Positions 32,701 through 64,000 of a stretch of 64,000 nt of DNA are shown piece after piece. Source of the DNA: Ischnura elegans (taxonomy: Eukaryota > Arthropoda > Insecta > Odonata > Coenagrionidae); assembly GCF_921293095.1 (NCBI RefSeq), contig NC_060251.1, positions 63,071,585 to 63,135,584 on the forward strand, in the 5' to 3' direction. The translations under genes were made by a program, and so were the position numbers. The number at the start of each line of letters is the position of its first letter. Positions within the stretch are counted from its first letter, which is position 1. Under the pieces are notes generated by a model that worked only from the letters and a program-made list of their open reading frames with translations, was not told where the DNA came from and did no database searches.

Positions 32701-35494
32701 TTATCTGAGACGGGTGTTCTGGAAGGTCCTATTGAACACTTTCTAGAGACAGGCAGGCACATTGCCAGGGATAGAGGCATTGGGGACTTTATCCTCGCCA
32801 AAAATTTTACTCTTGTGGTGAATACCCATAATGCATGTGCAGGGGAGACCATCTGGCACTCCACTTTTCATTATGGTTACATTTCATTGTATTGTCCAAT
32901 AGCTAACGATGATTTTAATTTCCGGCACTAAACAAATGAAATATATCCCTGATAGAAAATGAAAGAATAAACTTTATGAGGTTCACATAATCACTTAAAT
33001 TAAGTGAACCTTACAAAGTTGATTCTTTTATTTTCCATAATGGAAAGGTTTCACAAAGTTAAGCCTGAAACCATCAGTTACATATAGCTGATTGAATGAG
33101 GTGTATGGATATCAATGCATTTGAAATGACAACAAAATATCATTGCATGTAGGCAATCTGCATACCACTCAAACCCCCAAGAAATTTATGGCCACGTGTC
33201 TGTGGCCACCCAGACGAATGGTAATGTGTGTTGCATACTAAGGCAAAAGCAAACTTGGTCATAGCCTAACTGTGCTTATTTCACACATACTTAGAAGTCT
33301 TTATCTGTCACCTGTACGGATGCCTGGAACCAGTTGAGCCAGTATCACTATTGTTGATTTTAGCCAGGGTTGAGATTTTTTTCTACAAGTGCAAAATAGG
33401 GTAGATGTACTAATAAAAAAAGAAATGAACTTTTATTCTTCTTTCAGTAGTGATAGCAATTCTTAGACAGAATGGAAATTCAACCCATTGAAGCCACACC
33501 CTAAAGGAACATAACTCTCCGCAACTCTTTGACTCTAATAATTAACTTTATGATTTCCATGCCAAAACACTCTAGGTTGACATGGTGTTGCAGAATATCA
33601 AAATCTTAATTAAACTTCAAGCATCTAAAATATATATTATTTTGCAGGTATTCTTCATTATGATGTAATAATAACAACACAAACTACTCTGATATTTTTA
33701 TCAAAGACTGATCGTGAACTAACGGACAATCAAGTATATTTTTCATTTGTTTCAGTATGCTCTTCTGTTTCCTCTGGGTATTCATTTGGTTTTCTTCAAC
33801 TGGCTAACTGTACTCCGTCATAATATTCTTTTTTCTACATTAATTTATTCGTTCATTTCCTTAAAATTCATATACCTTTATGTCCAATTGAGCTCTAGAT
33901 GTAGGCTTTCACTCTCATTCAAGTGCTCACTCAAAAACTTCAAACTAGTTAAGTGATAATAAAAAATATGCAGATGTACTTTTGCATATCCTTATTTATA
34001 ATTCTAACCCTTTCTCTTGAAAAATGCAAAAAATTCAGACCCTGTTCACCAACATCGTGAGGGCTCAGGAGTTTGCAAGACTCTCCAGTTCTCGACCAAC
34101 TGCACGGCCTCCTCCAACTGATACTTCGGGTGTCGGACGACCACCTAATGTTGATGGTGTTTCTGGATTGGGTGGTGACCATGCAGTGACTGTTCATCGT
34201 CTCCTGAATGCCCCTGATGACTTTGAGAAGTTGGGACTTCAGAGAGGGGCTACAGTGTGAGTAGCATGGGCTCATTTTTGAACTTCAGGCATATGACACC
34301 CGAGATGGTATTCAAAATGCATTTTGGGGAGGTCCCGACTATTATTGGGAATAGAATGCCCTCCGAGGTAGCTTAAGGGATGGGCAACCCGGGCGGCTGC
34401 CTGGGGCGACATAGCTCAGGGGGAGACCAAAAGCCCAAACAGCAAAAGAAAATAATAATTTTTGTTTTCTGATTTTATAAATTAAATATTTTGTATGCAA
34501 CTTTCTAATGTAAATCTATTTTTTTATGTAAACTGTGATGAAGGCAAAAAAGGTGATGGTATACATACTTTTGCGAAAACTCAAAACTCACTATTTAGAA
34601 GTTAAAAAAAATCTCATGGGAGGTTCCCCAGACCCCAGTTTGGGAAATACAGTACCTAGAGAAGTGGTAAACTTGGAATTCATGGTCACATAGCAAGGTT
34701 TTTAGGCACTCTAACCAGCAAATAATTGAAAAAATGACTTCCGTATAATGCGCATGGGATCAGCTTATATCCCGCTCCACTAAGTTAATAGCTATGTGTG
34801 TCCGAACATGTGTAGACCACAATCTTGTGAACTCATACCCCAGCAGAAAGGTTTGCACTGAGAGGATTAATAGGTAGGTGTAGAATCCTTTGAGTCACGG
34901 TTCCCTTTAAGTGTGTCAAAAGGTGTGCCTACTCAGCAGGATGTCAAACCACAAAAGTTGTATGACATAACAAACTGTAATGAGAAAGGGACATGTTGGA
35001 TGCAGCCAAAAGTAACACCAAGGAGTTTTGGAGCATGAGATGCAGGAAGGAGTAACTTAGGTCGCAATCCGTGCAGCCGTAAGGAAACACACAGTGGACA
35101 GACTAATAGACATCCTCTTTTATATATATAGATAGATGAGAGGGGTGCTTCTTCCCCCCCTTCACCCCTTTCCTCACCTAACCATAACCATATAGTAAGA
35201 TACTCATGGCTGAGATAATGGACACTACAAAAATTGAAATTCTTCCTCAGACTGTTAGTAACATCAATTACTCTGCAAAGATATAAAATTTGATGTTTTT
35301 TTATACTTTCATATTCCAGGGAGGAAATCAACCGGGCATATAGAAGGCTTGCCATGCTGCTACACCCTGACAAAACGGTGGCACCAGGGGCTGAAGAGGC
35401 ATTTAAAGTGCTGTCTGCTGTCCGGGCATCCCTTCTGCAAAGGGTGCAGCAAATAGATCCACTACTTTCCCCATCCCCTGACTCTCCACCTTAA
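29748..35494 (+). CDS. DNAJC27: DnaJ homolog subfamily C member 27 (RBJ), six coding exons
   Basis: Exons: 29748-29822, 29907-30059, 30172-30290, 31985-32150, 34039-34256, 35320-35494. All introns are GT-AG and the phases sum to 906 nt, 301 aa. Residues 12-170 form a Rab-like GTPase domain: P-loop GDNGVGKT (19-26), ATIGIDYG switch 1, DLSGD (67-71), NKVD (129-132), ETSAK (157-161). A serine/proline-rich linker follows, then a J domain (about 232-280) with HPD at 259-261. There is no C-terminal prenylation cysteine, as in vertebrate DNAJC27. In mammals the protein is linked to MEK/ERK signalling. The G3 motif lacks the usual Gln after Gly, so normal GTP hydrolysis is unlikely. The C-terminus ends in a proline/serine tail beyond the J domain. 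Start chosen at the only ATG before the P-loop exon. Confidence 0.93.
31153..31619. mobile_element. MITE with GGC...TATACAC ends, split by a hAT MITE
   Basis: The left end GGCAGCTATACACAG and right end (complement GGCCAATATACACGG) are inverted, and both are followed inward by AATGAT- and GATCATTC-rich sequence. The 260-bp MITE at 31199-31458 interrupts it. Without that insert the element is about 200 bp. Target duplication unclear. Confidence 0.6.
31199..31458 (+). mobile_element. hAT-type MITE, family 1, copy C (260 bp)
   Basis: Ends CAGGGATGCCAACT and complement CAGTGGTGCCAACT. Flanking 8-bp duplications are ATTCTGCA (31191-31198) and ATTCAGCA (31459-31466). Length equals copies A and B. 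Located in DNAJC27 intron 3 inside an older MITE. Confidence 0.88.
32151..34038 (+). other. DNAJC27 intron 4
   Basis: A short foldback lies at about 32950-33045 (GAAAATGAAAGAAT and AGTGAACCTTAC blocks pairing with their complements). A minus-strand frame (32652-32864) is unrecognised. Otherwise AT-rich. Confidence 0.5.
34257..35319 (+). other. DNAJC27 intron 5
   Basis: Starts GTGAGT and ends TTCCAG. It contains a G-rich MITE-like patch (34320-34650, beginning GGGATGGGCAACCCGG) and a Helitron 5' end on the opposite strand (see 34930-35132). Confidence 0.6.
34930..35132 (-). mobile_element. Helitron 5' end fragment (minus strand)
   Basis: The complement begins TCTATATATATAAAAG after a host A. 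About 45 bases in, it carries TACGGCTGCACGGATT, the counterpart of AACGGCTGCACCGATT in the Helitron at 44529. That pattern marks Helitron 5' termini in insects. No 3' hairpin with CTAG was found at the left, so it is truncated or its end is eroded. The left limit is arbitrary. Confidence 0.6.
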
Positions 35495-36228
35495 CATCCG
35501 AAAAAAGTCACAGTTGACGGGCTAAAAATCCATCTCTCCACTACAACAAAGTCACACTTCAATTAAAAAAACAATATGCTCAAATGCGACCTCCAAACGA
35601 TGCTTGTCCATTAACTGTGAATTGTGTTCACTCATTATGTCCATTTTCGTAATTCAAGACGAGTACACATGTTGCACGAAGTCCTTTTGGGATATGGGAC
35701 CAAATTAGCATCAGCCACTACTCAAGGGGTATTTGAGAAAAATTTACCGTAAGTGATTAACCAAAGAGAGAGAGCAATAGGAATCAATATCACCTCATCC
35801 CACCGTGTCATCTATGTTGGAGTTAACGGGAAGATAAAAATGTGCTTCTCATTAACCCGTCCCAGCCCCCAGATGTGATGTAATGTTGAAAAAAAAAAAA
35901 AGGATTTTCTATGGACATTGTTATTTTATAATTTTTTATAGCTTTATGTAAGGTTATGAATGATAATGCTTTATTTAGGTGATCAAAGATGATGTAGAAG
36001 GAATATGTTATGTTATTTATTACTTTATGATGCGTTATTTACTTGGATACCAAAGAGCTGTATGGAAGTCATAAAAACTGATACTCAAATGTTTGAAAGT
36101 TTGACCTATTTATAATCTTGAAGTATTCCAGTCACTGCATTAACCACTATAATGATCTGAGCACTGTGATTTATATATAGGTGTGCATGTATCTTCATTA
36201 TGTTACACAAATAAGCGATCAAATGAAG

Positions 36229-36234
36229 AATAAA
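36229..36234 (+). terminator. Candidate poly(A) signal for DNAJC27
   Basis: AATAAA 735 bases after the stop codon. Nothing independent supports use of this site, and AT-rich sequence offers several alternatives. Confidence 0.25.
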
Positions 36235-39198
36235 TGGTCTTTGTCACACTTATGGTTTTTCGTTATGTACATGGAAAATTGGATTCCAGGACCAAGTACT
36301 ACGAATGAGGCAGGTCAAAAAATTGACTGCAGAGAAAGAAGAAACACTAATTTCAGGTGTAAAACGCTTACTTGCCAATGCAACTCTTTTGCAAGAGATG
36401 CCCCACCACATACTGCTCATTTATAACAAGAGAAGGTACCCCAATGTCACCAACTGATCACATCCAAACTTTGCATGATAAAAGAAAATGAAATTTTAGC
36501 AGATAATCATTTCAAGGAAGAGTCAATCACAAGTGCATTTCAACATATCGATACCTCCACTCCACAAAACGCTCAAAAATCGCTCACCGAATCAAATCTG
36601 CTCATCTAGTAGCCCTAGTAGTACCTCAGTCCAAGTTGGTATAAAATGAGCTTTATTACAAAGTTCCACAGATAAGCAATGACATTTAGGTGGATATACA
36701 CCATGCTACGTCATAATAATTACACTAACTTCAAGTTTTCCTTGTGCTTTGTGCTTAAGAGCGTCAATTACGACTCTTCCTTCAGTAGGAGTTACTTCAT
36801 TATCTATGCAACATCATATAATAAGCTTAATTCCTGTGGAATCATTATGAACCACTCATTACCAATTGTAAATTGGCCCTATGATAAGTACTCTTCTTAT
36901 GAACATTCGACTTTCAGAGATGCGAACATTCGACAAGTTTGAGCATGCTCAAAATTTCAAATTTGGCACCTATGGAGGCCAATGCCACAGGGTGTGGCGT
37001 AGGGGAACTCGCACTTTGGGCACAGTGTGAACAAAGTATCAATTTATCCATTGTGAAGTCAGGAACTGTTCCATGATTCATCTGTCCCTCCTTCCTGCGG
37101 ACAGCGAATTTATTTTGGATCCAGCCACGTCGCATGTGCAGCTAAAACACTTTGTCACAATCACGAGTTTATGCAAAATTGTAGTGCAGTGCTGCATCCT
37201 GCAGGATAACCACACTTTTCGATACATTGCGTAGGTTAATTAACTTACAAATGAGGTCTCGGAACGCATCTTATTCATATGTCAAGGACTTACTGTATTT
37301 GTGCACGATTTAATCAGGTAAATCAAACACATGACTGAAACTACTCCACAGTGAGACTATAAGTGGGGAGATTGAAGAGACAAAGAATTTTGGCAAGGTA
37401 TATTTTTTTGCAATGGCTCCTAAAATAAACGCTCGTACGAAGTTAGTTACAACGAACCTCCTGTTTTTCGGCCCCGTGAACTTGGTAATAATGAGAGTTA
37501 ACTGTAGATACATTTTTCTTAGTGTTTTTCTCGTGTAGTCATCAAAATTTTACATACTTCAGTGCTTACTTTCTATGATAACTTTTCTTTAAAATATTAT
37601 TAAAGAATTGAACCAACCAAATGTGCAAACCGACCCATTCATTTTCTATGGATTTAAAGAGAATCACAGACGATCTGTGCTGTTTACTCGAAATTTGAAT
37701 AATTGATGACTTTGTGTCATTGAATATAGAATAATGTAAAAAGCTCATTATTCAAGGTATTCTGTGATTCGACTATTTGAACATTCCATCCCCACTAAAA
37801 ACCTTTTTCTAACAAAACCCAATGAAAACACAAAAGGTTTACCAAGAATTCATACAAGCCTAGTTGCAGAAAAGTCCTCAGATCTCTCATTGATATATCT
37901 AAAGTTGTACATAGCTCCATAAATAAGTTCATCACTCAGTGGCTGCCACTCAACTGGTAACCGATGTTGAAAGTGAAGAAGAGGAGGATAAACAAAGAAC
38001 ATCTTCATAAGCACAATGAATACAGGCTTTCTTGAAAGATTTTTAATTAGTCATTGACCCAGAGTTCACCAGCAAATATGTGGAGCATACTTTCAAAGTA
38101 TTTCTAAGGACACATGTTCAACCCATCATCCACCCATTCAAATTACACAATCTTGACTTGGAAAAAATAGTTCACAATACCACACATGCAGCACTCAATT
38201 ATTTCTACTATAAAAATGTAAAGAAAGGGAGCAAGATATGAAATGGAAAACCTCTTTAAAACATTAGTTTTATAAAACTGTTACCTAATAATTATTGTGC
38301 AAACTCCTTGGCAGCCTTTACGCGGCAAACTTTCTGAACATGTTCAGATGTTGGATGGAATAACACACAAAGAATTAAAACATTTTTACAACCAGCAAAG
38401 ATAAAAAAAACCATGAACATATAGGATAATTATTAATAGCCTTCCATTAAGTATTACGGCAGCAATCAACGTTTCAGAGGTCTTCCTTAAAAGTTGGTAA
38501 AAAACTTAGCATTAATTGTTCAGACTTGATACATTTATGGATGGTTCCTATACTCGGAATGAAAATAATAATGGTATTACACTACCATAACGCTTCTGAA
38601 AAGCCCCTGAACTCACGAGCCAATGAGTAATGACGATACAACCAGTGACATGGACCCAAATGCATGGACTTCTGTTATTGCTAATGTTATTGCTTGCAGG
38701 GAGGAAGGAAATTATGAATGACCCCAGAATATCAAATAAGTACAAACACTTAATCTAAAATGAGATATGTCCATACAAGCATTAGCAAAACAATTATTCT
38801 CACTACTGGATATTAAAAAATATTCAACGATGTTAAAACAATATCAAAAATATATTATTGAATACAAAGCTTGGTAGAGTCCCATGCAAAATTAAAAAAA
38901 GGAATGAATAGTGATGTCTTTATGAACACCCATTACTTGAGTCCTAATTGCTTAACAGGGCTAAGATAAGAGTTTAGCCCACTGCATTCCCACCGGAAAA
39001 AAATAAGAGAGCTGAAAAGTAAACACTTCTCAAAACAAAAAAACTCAGAAGCGTTGATGCCACATTAATTTGAAAAACACTCGTGAGTCCAGCACAACAA
39101 AATTTAAACTTTGCGAGAATATAAAACAATAAATCAACATAGCAACCGACAATGTTAATAAGTCACTGTCTCAAACAAGCCCAGAAAAAAGAAATAAT

Positions 39199-39204
39199 TT
39201 TATT
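39199..39204 (-). terminator. Candidate poly(A) signal for STT3A
   Basis: AATAAA on the minus strand, about 410 bases downstream of the STT3A stop codon. Use of the site is inferred only. Confidence 0.25.
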
Positions 39205-39616
39205 TCCCATCACAGGAGTAAAATTATATTAAAATCTTAGTACCATCTGAATGGAATTGACAGTATTACCTCTCGAAAGGTACTACTTGGATCACATACG
39301 CTATTATCCTTCAATAAATTTCATTCACTCGAGAAACAGATTACTAACATCTTCCAATAAACACACAGGAGCCATCTTCCACATACCTGACAAATTAACA
39401 GAAATGAACACTCCGAAGTTTTTGACATCGTATCTTCATCTTTCAATCCTGCTAAGTTTCTAAAGCCATTTAATAGCCATATATACCCAAGACAGATTTC
39501 TTCAGACACACAAGATTTAAGCATTGCTCATCTTCACTGGTGTTTTCCAGGGTCTTAGGTGGTTCAGAACGTCCAACAGTACTCGGTTTTGACTTTCCCT
39601 ACTTCAAAGGGGATTT

Positions 39617-61648
<22,032 letters not shown>

Positions 61649-64000
61649 CTTGAGCCCTTAAGAAAAGTAAAATTCGTCAGTTTATTCATTCGCCGCAACT
61701 TATTCGATACTTAGCTCCTAGTCAACATTTTCATGAAATTGTTGCGAGACAAACAAAAAACTTTCATGCAAACTGACAAACTCCATTGTATAAGAAATAT
61801 GGTAAACACTTCAATCGCAGTACACAGGTCATTAAGGCAATATGAGGAGAATAAAATATTTCGACGTACCGTAAATGCATTCACACAAATCCTAATCACC
61901 GGCTACCGAACAGCGTGGCAGCTCGACATACGCGACACCACTCCACTTCAGTGTTGCCAAATCCACGAAGAACAATATTTACTTAAGATTATAAGTCTTG
62001 GGCATACTCTAAAATGTGCACGTTTTGCTCGCATTGGGGTCTTTAAATAAATATTTATATATAATTCAATTAGTAAAGCAAAGAACTGATATAAATACAG
62101 GCCCAAAGAAAATGCCATATGAAAACATTAGAATGACGATATTCAACGGCGGAATTTACGAACTCTCTCATGTTCTGCCCCCAACCGTTGGCTTTATTTG
62201 TTGCGGGCCACCGCCACTAACGACAGACAACATGGATTTACGATCTCTTAATAACTTCTATTGACAGAACACCAATGAGGCAATATTAATATAAAAGGGC
62301 CATTCTACACATAATTGAAACAACAGTATAATTTTCTAATTGATGCTTTATTCAGCTATCAACAGTTTCCCACTAGTCGGATCTGCTGAACTTGGTCCAT
62401 TTTTCTACATCCTTGAAAATTTGATACACACAGGTTTCCATCTAGTAACATACCCATGTAGGGAACTCTGGTTTAACAATATCATACAGTAACATAAAAA
62501 AGCATAACAAGCCATACTCATTTGCCACTGAGAAAACCCTCCTGAAATAAAACAATAAGTAACATTTTAAACAAGAAAAAATTCTGAATAGATGAATAAC
62601 ATTGGGTCATTGATCACCTCTTAACTGAGGAGTACAAAATTTAAGCGGACATCACTTTCAAAATTGATATTATCATCAATATGCACACCAACTAATATTT
62701 CAAAAAAAAAATCAAAATTTAGGCTCACTTGAACACACACAGGCTCTCTTTCTCATCACATTATCAAAACAGTAAAAATCAGCTGTTAGCATAGTCAGAT
62801 TAATATACACTATGACCAGTGGTCATTGAACACCAAGAAATCATACAGTTTAGAAATTTTGATTCTAATAATGTTCTGCAACACCAAACAGATATCTGGT
62901 TGCATTGAATATTTTGTTATGACTTACACTGACATTACAACTGAAATATAATTCACAACTTTATGGATGTATGAAAAAATGGACCATATTTAGCACTCCC
63001 ACACACTCCAATCAGAATCATTTTTTTCACATTTACAAACCCCTGGCTTCCCAGTAAGGGCAGAGGAGTAATAATTGCATTCTACTACATTTAATATCCC
63101 TTGAACCCCACAACAGACAAGACTGAAACCATAATTGGTACCCAAACACTGTAACAAAAGAATATTAATTTGCCCCCAGTGAGATGTACGATCTAGTCGT
63201 ACTCTGCGTCTGCAAGTTTGCATTCCACCATTCAAATGCCAAAGCCAGCTACAAGCATTTCTTCTAACGAAGTCCTTACTGAAAGTCCCGCGTAGATATC
63301 GATGGCACACCCACAATCACTCACTCACAACTATGCACCTCCTCAATGAAAGATAATCCACTTGTTACTAAATCATTCTGTTCTTTCTCCAAACTTTGTC
63401 AAAAAAGAAGTGTGTATTGTGTATTCACAGTTTTTTACTCAATCCTTATGATGCTAAAATAATTTATTGCAGTCACTTTCATTTGTCCAAAAATGTTTTA
63501 TATGAACGGCATTGACTTTTTGCTTTTATATCAATAAATAGATTCATATTCAACTCTAAGGAAAAACAACAAAAGTAACAATTGCATCCAAAGTTCCTCT
63601 GCATTCCATAACAAGGGAAAAATTATAATTCTCAACACGGGGAGTCCTTCACTTGGGCTGCTTGGTATTGAAAAAAGTTTCTCTGTACAGATCAGCAACA
63701 AGTACTCAAAGCGTTATAAAGGAATATTTTCAAATGTTCATGTTTTTGCTACATCTTTTCAAATAAAAGTCTCACTTTCGAAAATTCTTGTTGGCTACAC
63801 CCAAGTGTAAGAGTACATAATGAGGGATGGAAGTGTAGAGAATAGGTCAGGGACAAGAGGGACGGATGGGGAAATCGAGAGGAAAACAAAGAGATAATTG
63901 TCACTGGGTTTAATTTCATTTTGACACCACATCACTTCTCACAATTGGCCCGAGCCAATGAATCCATCGACTATCGCATTTTTTTCAATGAATTTTACAC
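61649..64000. other. Upstream of STT3A; no recognised gene
   Basis: The STT3A promoter and possibly a 5' UTR exon should lie at 61650-62270. A GTACGT at about 61869 on the minus strand could be its donor. A CpG-containing patch at 62140-62240 may mark the promoter. A minus-strand AATAAA (62347-62352) could end a neighbouring gene from the right. The minus frame at 62990-63316 (108 codons, Cys/Trp-rich) is unrecognised and more likely UTR or chance. The rest is AT-rich. Confidence 0.4.

Larger units (their letters stand above)
35495..39616. other. Intergenic region between convergent genes
   Basis: Holds the 3' UTRs of DNAJC27 (+) and STT3A (-). Candidate poly(A) signals are AATAAA at 36229-36234 for DNAJC27 and AATAAA on the minus strand at 39199-39204 for STT3A. 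Other frames (36181-36426, 36679-36942, 37310-37513) show no domain. No mobile element ends were recognised, in contrast with the rest of the window. Confidence 0.45.

Overview
This is eukaryotic, almost certainly insect, nuclear DNA. It is AT-rich, both genes have GT-AG introns with some introns of several kilobases, and most of the window is transposon-derived. I cannot name the species or order from sequence alone. Two intact host genes are visible, both in the right half, and they converge.

Layout. 1-29 kb is a repeat-dominated stretch with no complete host gene. It holds tRNA-derived SINEs (2-4.7 kb), short terminal-inverted-repeat elements (hAT-type and Harbinger-type MITEs), a Penelope/hammerhead-like inverted repeat (8.2-8.6 kb), a tandem duplication carrying a MITE in one copy only (10.5-11.2 kb), and a GC-rich minisatellite open in several reading frames (12.6-13.05 kb). 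Further right are a 2.4 kb DNA transposon with 'TA' target duplications (13.7-16.1 kb), pieces of a non-LTR retrotransposon 3' end (17-20.2 kb) and a decayed 4.5 kb element with arms of about 640 bp (23.15-27.65 kb). That element encloses the ruins of a large uncharacterised protein.

29.7-35.5 kb (+) is a six-exon gene for DNAJC27 (RBJ): a Rab-like GTPase domain followed by a J domain, 301 aa, all splice phases consistent. 39.6-61.6 kb (-) is a twelve-exon gene for STT3A, the catalytic oligosaccharyltransferase subunit, 708 aa, also complete. Its introns have collected a palindromic MITE, a Helitron with a helicase relic and a nested hAT MITE, a second copy of the 'TA' transposon carrying a 3.9 kb CR1-group LINE, and a mariner relic carrying two nested MITEs. 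61.7-64 kb has no recognisable gene.

Most notable points. (1) The LINE in 51.8-55.7 kb has ORF1 and ORF2 in the same frame, separated only by a UGA in the context UGA-CUA-G. The start of the endonuclease lies between that stop and the first downstream ATG, which suggests stop-codon readthrough. (2) The protein relic in 24.1-25.9 kb reads like a multi-copy arthropod family of unknown function, and here it sits between long inverted arms, which suggests it was carried by a transposon. (3) The two copies of the 'TA' transposon give a same-window empty site for the LINE, and both carry a THAP-like fragment with the same in-frame stop. (4) Nested insertions allow a relative age order for many elements.
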